Source: DATDAW01 sp036524675 (GTDB lineage: Bacteria > Verrucomicrobiota > Verrucomicrobiia > Chthoniobacterales > DASVRZ01). From it: a stretch of DNA of 64,000 nucleotides. The stretch spans positions 23,847 through 87,846 of the forward strand of contig DATDBU010000080.1 of the NCBI GenBank assembly GCA_036524675.1, given 5' to 3'. Below, piece after piece: positions 35,746-49,452 of this stretch (position 1 is the stretch's first letter; each line of letters starts with the position of its first letter). The notes beneath the pieces were generated by a model that worked only from the letters and a program-made list of their open reading frames with translations, ran no database searches and was not told the DNA's origin. The translations under genes and the position numbers were made by a program.

Positions 35746-38034
35746 TTACAACTTCTGCGGAACTTTCTCGAGGTTGTAGCACTCGATGATGTCTTCGACT
35801 TCGTATTCGTTGAAGTCGCCGAGTTTGATACCGCACTCGAGGCCTGAACGGACTTCCTTCACTTCGTCCTGGAAGCGGCGCAGTGTCGCGACACCGCCGT
35901 CGTAAATCGGTTGGCGCTTGCGCAGCACGCGAGCGCGTCCCGAACGGATAATGCGCCCGTCGGTGACCAGACAGCCAGCAACGATGCCCTTGGTCAGTTC
36001 GAACACCTGTTTGATCTCGGCGTGACCGACAATGGTTTCGCGGAGTTCAGGATCGAGCAGGCCAGCCATTGCTTCCTTCACCTGGTCAATTAGCTCGTAA
36101 ATGATGCTGTAAAGCTTGATCTGGATGTTCTCGCGACGGGCAGCCGCAGCGGCACTGGATTCGACTTTGACACCGAACCCGATAATGACGGCGTCGGAAG
36201 CGGTGGCAAGTAACACATCGGATTCCGTAATCGGGCCGACAGCACTGTGAAGGATGACAAGGTCGATCTTCTTGCTGTTGATCTGCTCGAGCGAGGAAAC
36301 AACGGCCTCGAGGGACCCCTGAACGTCACATTTGATGATGATTTCCAACGCCTTGTGCTGGTCGTCGGCTAGACGGTCGAAGAGGTTTTCGAGGGTGGCA
36401 CGCTTCGGCGTGGCGAGTTTTTCGTTCCGTAGAGCTTCGAGACGTTCCTCGCTCAGAGCCTTTGCGTTTTTCTCGGACTCCATGACGAGCAACTCGTCCC
36501 CAGCGTTGGGTAGTCCCGTGAAACCGAGGATTTTGACCGGCGTCGATGGGCCCGCTTGTTTGATCTGTGCGCCCGTATCGGTAATGAGCGCTTTAACTTT
36601 GCCAGAGTAGTTGCCGCAGATGAACGGGTCGCCCGCTTTCAGAGTGCCTACCTGGACGATGATGGTAGCGACCGGGCCGCGTCCAGCTTCGATCTGCGCT
36701 TCGATGACGGTACCGCGAGCAGGGGCTTTGTCGTTGGCTTTTAGCTCAAGCATTTCAGCCTCGAGCAGCATCGACTCGATCAAATCCTCGACACCGGTGC
36801 CTTTAGTGGCAGAAACCGGGACGCAAATTACATCGCCGCCCCAATCTTCAGGCGTAAGCCCCTTTTCTTGAAGCTGGCCTTTGACGCGATCGATGTTGGC
36901 AGACGGAAGGTCGATTTTGTTGATTGCGACGATAATTTTTACCTTGGCGGCTTTGGCGTGGGAAATGGCCTCCAAAGTCTGGGGCATAAGACCGTCGTCT
37001 GCAGCGACCACCAGGACGACTATATCGGTCACATTCGCGCCACGGGCGCGCATGGCTGTAAACGCAGCGTGGCCAGGTGTGTCGAGGAAAGTGACATGCT
37101 GGCCGTTACGCTGAATGCTGTATGCACCGATGTGCTGAGTAATGCCGCCGGCTTCGCCCGCAGCGACACGGGTCTTGCGAATAGCGTCCATAAGGGACGT
37201 CTTGCCATGGTCGACGTGGCCCATGAACGTGATGATCGGAGCGCGAGCGACAAGCTCGTCGGCTTTCTTCGGTTCGACGGGTGCGGGAGGTTTGACTTCG
37301 ACGACTGGTTTGTGGACGCCGCCGCCTTTCTCGCGCTTCTCGACTTCAAAAATGGCGCCATGCTTTCTACAAATTCCCGCCGCGACATCAGGCTCGATGG
37401 TCTGATTGATGTTGGCAAAAATGTTCATGTCCATCAGATCTTTCATGATCTGGAATGGCTTCAGACCGAGTTGATTCGCCAACTCTTTGATGATGATGGG
37501 AGACTTGATGTGGATGGTTTTTTCGCCACCCGTAGTGGGGGTCCCTGCGGAATCGGAGGGACCAGCTTCCTCGGCCGGTTTAGTAGGCGGCTTCGGGATG
37601 CCAGAAATCGGCGGTAGAACCGGGCTTTCCGGTTTTGGTGCGTTGATCCGGGAAATCGGAGGCAAACCGACTTTTAAAGGCCTTTCACCAGATTCTGAAG
37701 ACCTGGACGACGGTTTCTCGTCGATAAGAGAAACAACCTCCTGTTTTGCGGCTGGCTTCGCGGGCTCGGCTGCAGCGGGTTTTTCTTCTTTGGGTGCGGA
37801 GCCGGGAGCTGATTTGGGCTGGGGAGCAACGATACGCGCGAGCGGCGCGATGGGGATGGGGGAAACTTTTTTCTTTTTCTTCGGAGAAATAAGGTCCTCT
37901 GCTACCGCAGCAGGCTTCGGCGACGGAGCGGCGTTCGGATTGGTTACCGGGGCGCTGTCGTCCTTGCTGGCGTCAGATTGACGCACTGAGGACTTCGTCG
38001 CGAAAGCAGATTTGCTGGTGGTTCGTGTGGACAT
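35746..38034 (-). CDS. infB: translation initiation factor IF-2
   Basis: 762 residues. GTPase that brings initiator tRNA to the 30S subunit. A low-complexity Ala/Pro/Lys/Ser N-terminus (about 1-165) with KKKKK precedes the conserved IF2 N domain, then G1 GHVDHGKT (about residue 270), G2 and G3 LDTPGHAAF, G4 NKID, and the C-terminal IF2 domains. Follows nusA by 87 bases on the same strand, the standard nusA-infB pair. Confidence 0.97.
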   Translation of the reverse strand: MSTRTTSKSAFATKSSVRQSDASKDDSAPVTNPNAAPSPKPAAVAEDLISPKKKKKVSPIPIAPLARIVAPQPKSAPGSAPKEEKPAAAEPAKPAAKQEVVSLIDEKPSSRSSESGERPLKVGLPPISRINAPKPESPVLPPISGIPKPPTKPAEEAGPSDSAGTPTTGGEKTIHIKSPIIIKELANQLGLKPFQIMKDLMDMNIFANINQTIEPDVAAGICRKHGAIFEVEKREKGGGVHKPVVEVKPPAPVEPKKADELVARAPIITFMGHVDHGKTSLMDAIRKTRVAAGEAGGITQHIGAYSIQRNGQHVTFLDTPGHAAFTAMRARGANVTDIVVLVVAADDGLMPQTLEAISHAKAAKVKIIVAINKIDLPSANIDRVKGQLQEKGLTPEDWGGDVICVPVSATKGTGVEDLIESMLLEAEMLELKANDKAPARGTVIEAQIEAGRGPVATIIVQVGTLKAGDPFICGNYSGKVKALITDTGAQIKQAGPSTPVKILGFTGLPNAGDELLVMESEKNAKALSEERLEALRNEKLATPKRATLENLFDRLADDQHKALEIIIKCDVQGSLEAVVSSLEQINSKKIDLVILHSAVGPITESDVLLATASDAVIIGFGVKVESSAAAAARRENIQIKLYSIIYELIDQVKEAMAGLLDPELRETIVGHAEIKQVFELTKGIVAGCLVTDGRIIRSGRARVLRKRQPIYDGGVATLRRFQDEVKEVRSGLECGIKLGDFNEYEVEDIIECYNLEKVPQKL

Positions 38035-38121
38035 TCAGGAATTCTCGTTAAAATCGTTGGGGATGTTATTGTAGCAGATTTTGAAGCTGCGCGCCGGTTT
38101 GTTTTCATGTCTCCAACCTTT

Positions 38122-39387
38122 TTATTGGATGGAAGCGAGCTTCTTTTCGTGTTCGCGCTGGGCAGCGTCGAGAATTGGCTGCGCGGCTGCGGGATCGATC
38201 CCTAGCACTCCGGCCAAATCGTCGGCATCCATTTCGATGATCATCTCAACGGAACTTACGCCACCTGTAACCAACTGGCGGGCAACTGCCTCGTCGATAT
38301 TGAGGCTGGTGGCCAATCCTTTGGCGGCTTGTGCGACGCGCTGTTCGAAAACGTCGACGGCGGATTCGCCTTTGCTGATGTTGATGTCCCACCCTGTCAG
38401 CCGTGACGTAAGGCGGGCATTCTGACCGCGCTTACCAATGGCAAGCGACAGCTGATCTTCGTCGACCGTGATGTAAACGGCTTTCTTGCTTTCGTCGAGA
38501 GTCACCGACTTGACCTTCGCCGGCTTCAAGGCTTCAAGAACGAATTCACGCGGATCGGCGCTCCAGCGGATGATATCCACCTTTTCGTTGTTGAGCTCAC
38601 GGACGATGTTTTTCACGCGCGAACCCCGCATGCCGACGCAGGAACCGACTGGATCGACTTTTTCGAGTGTGCTGTGGACCGCGATCTTGGTGCGGTAACC
38701 CGCTTCCCGTGCCACGGCTTTGATTTCGACGGTGCGATCGGCGATTTCGCTGACTTCAAGTTCGAACAGACGACGGACAAAGTTCGGGTGGCTGCGTGAA
38801 AGAATGATTTCGGGTCCACGTTGACCGTTTTCAACAGCCACAACGTAAGCTCGAATACGATCGCCCACATTGTAGTCCTCGGTGGCAACGCGTTCACGTT
38901 GAGGCATTACGGCTTCAAATTTTCCGAGATCGACGATGACATCGGAGCGCTCGAACCGACGGACGAGGCCGCTAACGATTTCCCCCGCTCGATCGCGGAA
39001 TTCGTCGTAGAGCATTTCCTTTTCCGCCTGCCGAATCCGCTGCATCATGGTCTGCCGGGCGGTCTGGGCGGCGATACGGCCGAAGCCTTCCGGAGTGACT
39101 TCAACTTCAATGACTTCACCAAGCTGGACGTCGGGTTTTACCTTTTGAGCTCGGGCAAGAAGAATCTCATCGTGTTCGTTCCGAACGTGATCGACGACGA
39201 TCAGTTTGGCCAACGCGCGAATATCGCCGGTCTTAGGGTTGATATCGATACGCATTTCCCGCGCTGGGCCGACACTTCGGCGGGACGCAGAAAGAATGGC
39301 ATTTTGGATAGCCTCGAGAAGGACATCCCGTTTGATGCCTTTTTCTCGCTCCAAATAATCCAGACCGGCAATGATTTCGCTGTTCAT
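38122..39387 (-). CDS. nusA: transcription elongation factor NusA
   Basis: 421 residues. N-terminal RNA-polymerase-binding domain, S1 domain (about 130-200, EIVSGLVRRFERSDVIVDLG), two KH domains with GSCVGMRGSRVKNIVREL and LAIGKRGQNARL, and a C-terminal helix-hairpin-helix-like region (AVARQLVTGGVSSVEMI). Affects pausing, termination and antitermination. First gene of the nusA-infB pair; its leader contains a terminator-like hairpin. rimP, often upstream in other bacteria, is replaced here by an SDH-like gene. Confidence 0.97.
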   Translation of the reverse strand: MNSEIIAGLDYLEREKGIKRDVLLEAIQNAILSASRRSVGPAREMRIDINPKTGDIRALAKLIVVDHVRNEHDEILLARAQKVKPDVQLGEVIEVEVTPEGFGRIAAQTARQTMMQRIRQAEKEMLYDEFRDRAGEIVSGLVRRFERSDVIVDLGKFEAVMPQRERVATEDYNVGDRIRAYVVAVENGQRGPEIILSRSHPNFVRRLFELEVSEIADRTVEIKAVAREAGYRTKIAVHSTLEKVDPVGSCVGMRGSRVKNIVRELNNEKVDIIRWSADPREFVLEALKPAKVKSVTLDESKKAVYITVDEDQLSLAIGKRGQNARLTSRLTGWDINISKGESAVDVFEQRVAQAAKGLATSLNIDEAVARQLVTGGVSSVEMIIEMDADDLAGVLGIDPAAAQPILDAAQREHEKKLASIQ

Positions 39388-39408
39388 ATAAACAATTCGG
39401 GCCGAGAC

Positions 39409-39435
39409 AAAAAAGAGTGGGACTCGCTCCCACTC
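39409..39435 (-). terminator. terminator-like hairpin in the nusA leader
   Basis: On the minus strand an 8-bp perfect stem (GAGTGGGA and TCCCACTC, loop GCGAG) is followed at once by six T residues. Outer CCGAG/CTCGG pieces (39402-39406 and 39442-39446) could extend the structure. It ends about 22 bases upstream of the nusA ATG. It may terminate the upstream shikimate-dehydrogenase-like gene (stop at 39583) or act as an attenuator that NusA itself influences; the sequence cannot decide. Confidence 0.75.
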
Positions 39436-39582
39436 GTTTCGCTCGGTCTATTGGTTTAAGGATAGCCGCCGGGGTTTGAGCCGTCAAGTTTTGTCCGGCG
39501 CAAAGCACTCAGAAAGAAAACGTACGTGTCGCTTCGCGCCGGCCATGGCGTCAACTCCCGAATGGCAGCGGATCTGAAGGCT

Positions 39583-40452
39583 CTACAGAAGCGCGAATTC
39601 GCTCGCTCGCCGGACCTGGTCGTCGGATGGCCGCACGCCGGTATAGAGAACAAATTGCTCCAACGCCTGAATAGCGATTACCTCTGCGCCCGTAATTACT
39701 TTCTTGCCTCGTCCGCGGGCATGGCGGATCAACGGCGTTTCGGGCGGGCGGGCGACGACATCGAAAATGGTCTCGGCGGCTTCAATCGTTTCCGGATCGA
39801 AAGCAAGATCATCGGCCTCCGCACCGCCCACCATCCCGATCGGCGTGACGTTGACCAACATCGCCGGCTGGAGTGAGTCCATGGCCGGGCGCCATTCATA
39901 TCCGCAGGACTCAGCCAAAGTGCGTCCAACCGTCTCATTTCTGGCGATGATATAGCCCGACCGAAAACCTGCACCTTTAAGCGCAAAGGCCACGGCTTTT
40001 GCCATGCCTCCACTGCCCCGCAAGGCGAAGACGGATTGCGGGGGAATTTCGTGACGTTCCAGCAGCCGCGAAACGGCGATGTAATCCGTGTTGTAGCCCG
40101 TCAACCGGCCTGAGTCGTTGACGATGGTGTTAACGGATTCGATGACGGCAGCCGAGTGATCCAGCTCATCCAGAAATTCGATACAGGCTTCCTTGAAAGG
40201 CATCGAGACCGCGCAGCCACGAATTTCAAGAGCCCGGACACCCCCAACGGCGGCCTTCAAGTCGCTGGTGGTAAAAGCCTTGTAGACGAAATTGATATCG
40301 AGCTCTCGGTACAGAAAGTTGTGAAAACGCGTTCCGAAATTACCAGGCCTGGCCGCTAAAGACATGCAAAGCCGGGTGTCTTTGTCGATTGCGTGATTTG
40401 CAGGAGTTCCTTCGACTTGCGATGGGATGGACGTGGTCATAGGCAGATTCAT
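39583..40452 (-). CDS. shikimate dehydrogenase-like protein (HI0607/SdhL type)
   Basis: 289 residues from the ATG at 40452; ATG at 40440 also fits. Rossmann-type NADP enzyme of the AroE superfamily. DKDTRLCMSLAARPGNFGTRFHNFLY, IRGCAVSMPFKEAC (catalytic Lys), NTIVNDSGRLTGYNTDYIA (catalytic Asp) and VHGSGG-equivalent ALRGSGGMAKAV match the Haemophilus HI0607 shikimate dehydrogenase-like group rather than classical AroE, which has SxS in place of ARPGNFG. HI0607-type enzymes are known to oxidise shikimate poorly; the true substrate is open. It lies upstream of nusA. Confidence 0.85.
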   Translation of the reverse strand: MNLPMTTSIPSQVEGTPANHAIDKDTRLCMSLAARPGNFGTRFHNFLYRELDINFVYKAFTTSDLKAAVGGVRALEIRGCAVSMPFKEACIEFLDELDHSAAVIESVNTIVNDSGRLTGYNTDYIAVSRLLERHEIPPQSVFALRGSGGMAKAVAFALKGAGFRSGYIIARNETVGRTLAESCGYEWRPAMDSLQPAMLVNVTPIGMVGGAEADDLAFDPETIEAAETIFDVVARPPETPLIRHARGRGKKVITGAEVIAIQALEQFVLYTGVRPSDDQVRRASEFALL

Positions 40453-40509
40453 TGACTCGTTTGGATCCCAGAGCAAACTCAAGCAAAAAAAATCGCTGGC
40501 CGCGAGGGA

Positions 40510-41139
40510 TCACGTTTGTATTTGAGACATCAGGTTCACCAGGCGGGTATGGGCATTGGACAAAATCGGTGGGCCGTGCGCGAAAAGGAGAGCCTTGGGC
40601 TCGATCGAGGCGATTTTGTGAAGGCTTTGGCGCAGTTGTTTGGGTGCGGTGGCGTATTTGTCGGGAAGAAGGCCAAAACCAAAATTGTTGAGATTGATGA
40701 GAATGTCGCCCAGAATGAGCGTCCGGCTATCTTCAATGAGAATACCGACTTCTCCGGGGGCCGCGCCTGGAAGTTCGACGATGCGCAGTCGGGAGTGGGG
40801 AGCAAACGCTTCGACGAGAAGCGGTAGAGCTCGCACATCCAGGTTTGGGCAGGCGTCGGGATGGGCGAGAACACGAATTTCCCGGAATTTCTCAACAAAC
40901 CAGAGTGTATCCCGTTCGTGGTTGCTACTGGTCAGTAGAATCGTTTTGGGAGCTCCGAATTGAGCGACAAGTTCAGTGAGAGCATCCGAAGATAGGGCGA
41001 TGGGATCGACCAAAACCAAGCCGCCATCGCCGGGTAGAGCGATGGCGGTGGAAAAGAGATCGACTTTGGATTTGGAGCACCAGGTAGACCAAATTGCCAG
41101 ATTGGCTCCCAGGAGCTGGATCTCGCTGGCTGTGGGCAT
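40510..41139 (-). CDS. degenerate metallo-beta-lactamase-fold protein
   Basis: 209 residues. Strand pattern and motifs GGLVLVDP, LPGAAPGEVGILI, LILGDILIN and LLFAHGPPIL follow an MBL fold, but the metal motif HxHxDH reads SNHERDT, with only one of its His residues aligned. A metal-dependent hydrolase is therefore uncertain; a single-metal or non-enzymatic form is possible. No signal peptide. Same strand as the redoxin-dsbD pair, 93 bases after the redoxin gene. Confidence 0.65.
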   Translation of the reverse strand: MPTASEIQLLGANLAIWSTWCSKSKVDLFSTAIALPGDGGLVLVDPIALSSDALTELVAQFGAPKTILLTSSNHERDTLWFVEKFREIRVLAHPDACPNLDVRALPLLVEAFAPHSRLRIVELPGAAPGEVGILIEDSRTLILGDILINLNNFGFGLLPDKYATAPKQLRQSLHKIASIEPKALLFAHGPPILSNAHTRLVNLMSQIQT

Positions 41140-41232
41140 TGTGTCGTTTTAAGTCTTAACTTTGTAGTCCAAAGAAGACGATGGCACTCGAATACTGCGC
41201 AACGTTCCAGCACTCCTTACGAACCAAGCCGC

Positions 41233-41835
41233 CTAGTATTTCACGCTACAGCCATACGGTTTGGTTGTACCGACAGGCACGGGTTTGCCGGCTTCGGCCG
41301 CATCGAGCGCACTCCGGACGTAGTTGGTCGCAGTCGCGATGTCTGCTTGATCAGTAGTTGGTTTGTTATCGATGCCGCCCTGGTAGATCAGCGTGCCTTC
41401 CGGATTGATGATGAAGATTTCAGGAGTGGTCTTGGCATTGTAAAGACGGCCGACCTTGCCCTCATGATCGAGTAAAAGGGCGGTAGGAGCCGTTTTCTTT
41501 GCTTCGGCAATTTTTTCATATTCGGCGGGCGAATAGTAACCCTGTTTGCCGGGTGCCGACGAATTAATGGAGAGCCAAACGATGCCCTTTTTCGTATATT
41601 CGGCCTGCAATTTCTGCATGTTGGCACTGTCGTAATGCTTTTTTACGAAGGGGCAATCCGGGTTGTACCATTCCAACACGACGAATTTGCCTTTGTAGTC
41701 GGCGAGCGAGACTTCTTTTCCGCTCGTGTCTTTTAAAGTGAAATTTTTGGCCGGTTTTCCCGTTTCGACGGCAGCGAGCGCGGGGGCGACAAATCCCAGC
41801 ACGCAAAGGGCAAGAGTGGCGAGTTTCAATTTCAT
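41233..41835 (-). CDS. secreted redoxin (thioredoxin-fold)
   Basis: 200 residues with a signal peptide (cleavage after ALA, about 21). Redoxin fold with LEWYNPDCPFVKKHY: the active site keeps only Cys61 of the usual CxxC. A second Cys196 lies in the tail YGCSVKY. This pattern is common among proteins annotated as thioredoxin-fold or AlkP/Redoxin. Its ATG overlaps the dsbD stop as ATGA, so it is probably a periplasmic partner reduced by DsbD. Confidence 0.85.
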   Translation of the reverse strand: MKLKLATLALCVLGFVAPALAAVETGKPAKNFTLKDTSGKEVSLADYKGKFVVLEWYNPDCPFVKKHYDSANMQKLQAEYTKKGIVWLSINSSAPGKQGYYSPAEYEKIAEAKKTAPTALLLDHEGKVGRLYNAKTTPEIFIINPEGTLIYQGGIDNKPTTDQADIATATNYVRSALDAAEAGKPVPVGTTKPYGCSVKY

Positions 41836-43958
41836 GATGGGTCCGTAGGTGGATTTAGGTTTTGGGTGATGGCTTGGGCTTCTGCCTGATGGAGCGCGTC
41901 GAGCACAATTTTCGGCGTGAGAATTTCCGGCAACACAACCGGCGGGATGCTGCGGTCGACGGGGAAAATCAAATAGAGCGGCACTCCGGCGCGTCCGTGT
42001 TGTTTCAGGATTTTAGTGATGTCGGGATCCCCGTTGGTCCAGTCCGCCTCGAGAAAGAGAACGTTTTTCCCATCGAACGCAGTCTGAACCTCCGGTTGGT
42101 TAATGGCGACGCGTTTGTTGACCTTACAGGAGATGCACCAGTCCGCGGTGAAATCGACGAAAACGATCCGGTTCGTCGAGAGCGCTGCTTCGAGTTTGCC
42201 GGCGAAGTTTTGTGCTTCTTTTTCAGCCGGTGGCGGACGGAAAAAGACGGTAGTTACGGCTAGCAAGGCGAGCGTCCCCACGAATGCGCCTGTGCCAAAC
42301 GCCCGGGTGACGTCGCTCGCGACGGGTGTGAGAAATGTCCCATAAATCCACGCGGCAAGCCCCGAGAGCAGGAGGAGTGCGCCAAGAAAAACGATGGCAT
42401 CGGTGCCTGCCTGCCTGCCGACGATCCATACAAACCAAAGGAGCGTTCCGAGCAAAAGGAAACCCATACATTGCTTCAAATGCTCCATCCACGGTCCGGG
42501 TTTCGGCAAGAATCTCATCCAAGCCGGATTGCTACACAGGATCAAATATGGGGCGCTCATCCCGAGAGCAATTGCCGCGAAAACGGCCAGCAACACCAAG
42601 GGCGGCTGGGCGAGGGCAAAGGCGAGTGTCGTGCCCAAATAGGGCGCTGTACAGGGCGTGCCAAGGATGGTCGCGAAAACGCCCTGGAAAAATGCCCCGG
42701 CATACCCTTCGTGTGGCGTTCCGGCGAGCTTCGTGGTCGCGGCGCCAGGCAGAGTGATCTCATAAACACCAAATAAATTCAGCGCGAAGAGGAAAATGAG
42801 AACGCTAATGCCGATGTTAAACCACGGACTTTGGAACTGCTGTGCCCAGGTAATTTCGATGCCAGTCGAGCGCAGGACCAGCAGCACGACCGCCAAGCCG
42901 AGAAACCACGCGAACATTCCCGCGGAAAAGGCGAGACCCATCCTAAAAACGCGTTGCCGCGACTCTCCGGATTGACGGACAAAGCTGAAAATCTTCAGCG
43001 ATATAACCGGCAACACGCACGGCATCAGATTTAAGATGAGTCCGCCCAAAAAGCCGAAAGCGAGCGCCGTGAAAATGGAAAACGCTTGCGGAGCTCTGGC
43101 CGGGGTCGCAGAAGGGGGAGGGGATATCGTCGATACTTCGTTCTGGCCAATCTCCCATCCTTGATTTCCCGCTTTTAGAACACCGGGAATCATCTTTGGC
43201 TTTGTTCCACCCTCGAAAAGCGGAATTGTCACCACCAAATCAGCTCCTTTTACCTCGATTTTGGGGTGGCCGATGACGGCATCGAGTGGCGGATTGGGAA
43301 AAAAGAAAGCAGCTTCCGTGTCGGATTTCCAGTTGGGAATGGTCAGAGTGACTTGCTGATCCGTAGCCGTCCATTTGGTTTCGAATGAAGGGGGGGCGGT
43401 TGCGGGAATCTGCTTTGCAAACGACTCGAAGGTCGGGCTATCGGGGCCGGATCCGGCGGCTCCCACCAGCAATTCGAGATTCAATTCGCTTTTACCAGGC
43501 ACGCATAGTTGCTCGCATACGAGCCAATCCGCCTTTGCTCGGAACTTCAAGGGGCCAGCCGGCAGTTCCTTTGGCGGCGTCACCGTCGCGAAAAGCAGCA
43601 CTTCGTCGTGATAAACGTATGTGTCGATGTCTCCGAGATCGGTGTGTTTCGAAGGCACCGGCCACTGTAACTCGCCGATGGTAAATCCCGCTGGGAGTGT
43701 CCACTGGATTCTGGTTGGCGTCCCGGAATCGCCGGGAAACTTCCAATAAGTGTGCCAGCCGGGCGCCATTTTCAGTAGCAACCCGATCCGGAACGGTTTA
43801 CCGGCTTCCACAGCCGCTGTGTCTGCGACCAATTTTGGTGTGACGAGAACCTTGCCCTTGTAGATCTGGGCATGCGCCATGCTCAGAGTTCCAAGAAACA
43901 TGAGCATTGCTATGAGGAACAACCGCAGGCAGAGCTTCACGGAGTTGGGTAGCATCAT
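41832..43958 (-). CDS. dsbD: thiol:disulfide interchange protein DsbD
   Basis: 708 residues, three domains: signal peptide (1-30), periplasmic DsbD-alpha-like domain with WLVCEQLCVPGK, a membrane domain of eight helices with redox Cys in LILNLMPCVLPVI and LGTPCTAPYLG, and a C-terminal thioredoxin domain with FTADWCISCKVNKR (about 615-630). Transfers electrons from cytoplasmic thioredoxin to periplasmic partners. All three Cys pairs are present. Coupled to the redoxin gene; divergent from gltB. Confidence 0.95.
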   Translation of the reverse strand: MMLPNSVKLCLRLFLIAMLMFLGTLSMAHAQIYKGKVLVTPKLVADTAAVEAGKPFRIGLLLKMAPGWHTYWKFPGDSGTPTRIQWTLPAGFTIGELQWPVPSKHTDLGDIDTYVYHDEVLLFATVTPPKELPAGPLKFRAKADWLVCEQLCVPGKSELNLELLVGAAGSGPDSPTFESFAKQIPATAPPSFETKWTATDQQVTLTIPNWKSDTEAAFFFPNPPLDAVIGHPKIEVKGADLVVTIPLFEGGTKPKMIPGVLKAGNQGWEIGQNEVSTISPPPSATPARAPQAFSIFTALAFGFLGGLILNLMPCVLPVISLKIFSFVRQSGESRQRVFRMGLAFSAGMFAWFLGLAVVLLVLRSTGIEITWAQQFQSPWFNIGISVLIFLFALNLFGVYEITLPGAATTKLAGTPHEGYAGAFFQGVFATILGTPCTAPYLGTTLAFALAQPPLVLLAVFAAIALGMSAPYLILCSNPAWMRFLPKPGPWMEHLKQCMGFLLLGTLLWFVWIVGRQAGTDAIVFLGALLLLSGLAAWIYGTFLTPVASDVTRAFGTGAFVGTLALLAVTTVFFRPPPAEKEAQNFAGKLEAALSTNRIVFVDFTADWCISCKVNKRVAINQPEVQTAFDGKNVLFLEADWTNGDPDITKILKQHGRAGVPLYLIFPVDRSIPPVVLPEILTPKIVLDALHQAEAQAITQNLNPPTDPS

Positions 43959-44002
43959 CTGTATGTATGAGCAAACATCCGAGTTTTTCTTCCGTCAATT
44001 TG

Positions 44003-44099
44003 CTCAATTTTCACCATTGAGTGTGCAAAAAGCGGCTTTCTCGAGGGGAACTGTTAAAATTTAGTCATTTTCTTCTCAAAAATGATTCAGAAAATTGAG
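44003..44099. promoter_or_regulatory. 10-bp inverted repeat in the dsbD-gltB divergent region
   Basis: CTCAATTTTC at 44003-44012 is the exact reverse complement of GAAAATTGAG at 44090-44099. Both lie in an AT-rich 228-bp space between the divergent dsbD and gltB genes, where their promoters must be. A shared regulator site is possible; spacing is wide and no protein can be named. Confidence 0.4.
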
Positions 44100-44186
44100 T
44101 GAAATACGCTACTTTTTCTTTGAATAGAGGACAGTGGAGAAATACCCTCGTCCCAAACCACATCCACCAACCAGCCAGACCACCCC

Positions 44187-48782
<4,596 letters not shown>

Positions 48783-48789
48783 ATATATA

Positions 48790-48808
48790 GGAGGCATCCA
48801 GCCTCTTT
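48790..48808 (+). terminator. short hairpin after gltB
   Basis: GAGGC at 48791-48795 and GCCTC at 48801-48805 with loop ATCCA, then TTT, nine bases after the gltB stop. Only five pairs and three T residues make it a weak intrinsic terminator candidate. Confidence 0.4.
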
Positions 48809-48923
48809 GAGTGGAAGTCGTTTCTGCGCGGATCTGCTTGGAAGCCCTTCCTCTTAAAGGGGTTGTGATGCGCTTTTCTTTCTTTGGCTTTTCAATTGCT
48901 GCCGCGCTCCTGTAGGCTTAGCC

Positions 48924-49319
48924 ATGCAAACAACCACCCAGCTTGCACTTTTCTTAAAGAATGCACCAGGGACGCTCGCCGCGGTCTGTGATGAGCTGGC
49001 AAAGAAGGGCATCAATATTTATGCCCTGACCATTTCCGACACAGTGGATCATGCCGTTGTCCGGATGGTTGTCAGCGATACGGCAAAAGCGCTCCTCTTG
49101 CTCGAAGAGCACGGCACGCTTGTTGTCGAAAACGAAGTATTGATGATCGAAAACGATAACAAACCTGGCACGCTCTCACGCATCGCCAAAAAGCTCGCAA
49201 GCAAGAATATTAACATTGAGTATGCCTATCTTGCGACCAGCCCGAAATCGAAAAAGGGCTTGATGATTTTGCGTCCGAGTAACATCAAAAAAGCGCTCGC
49301 GCTTCTTGCTGACGAATAG
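48924..49319 (+). CDS. tandem ACT-domain protein
   Basis: 131 residues made of two ACT domains (about 5-66 and 68-128), beginning LALFLKNAPGTLAAVCDELAKKGINIYAL and IENDNKPGTLSRIAKKLASKNINIEYAY. The NxPGxL binding loops are intact. Such stand-alone double-ACT proteins bind amino acids and regulate enzymes; the ligand here is unknown. It follows gltB on the same strand, but a candidate terminator lies between them. No other domain. Confidence 0.88.
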   Translation: MQTTTQLALFLKNAPGTLAAVCDELAKKGINIYALTISDTVDHAVVRMVVSDTAKALLLLEEHGTLVVENEVLMIENDNKPGTLSRIAKKLASKNINIEYAYLATSPKSKKGLMILRPSNIKKALALLADE

Positions 49320-49364
49320 AAGGAAACAGGGATATGGGGATTACAAAAAAAGCGAGGTCGTGTG

Positions 49365-49384
49365 GCGTTTGTAAAAACGCTTTT
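49365..49384 (+). terminator. intrinsic terminator after the ACT gene
   Basis: Six-base-pair stem GCGTTT/AAACGC with loop GTAA, followed at once by TTTT. It lies 46 bases after the ACT stop and just before the glgX start region, which argues against a glgX start at the GTG of 49396. Confidence 0.6.
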
Positions 49385-49452
49385 CACCCTTTTTTGTGGA
49401 AAAACAATCGGATGCTTCTCTTGCCCGTGCGGCCGGAAACCGCTTCGATCCT

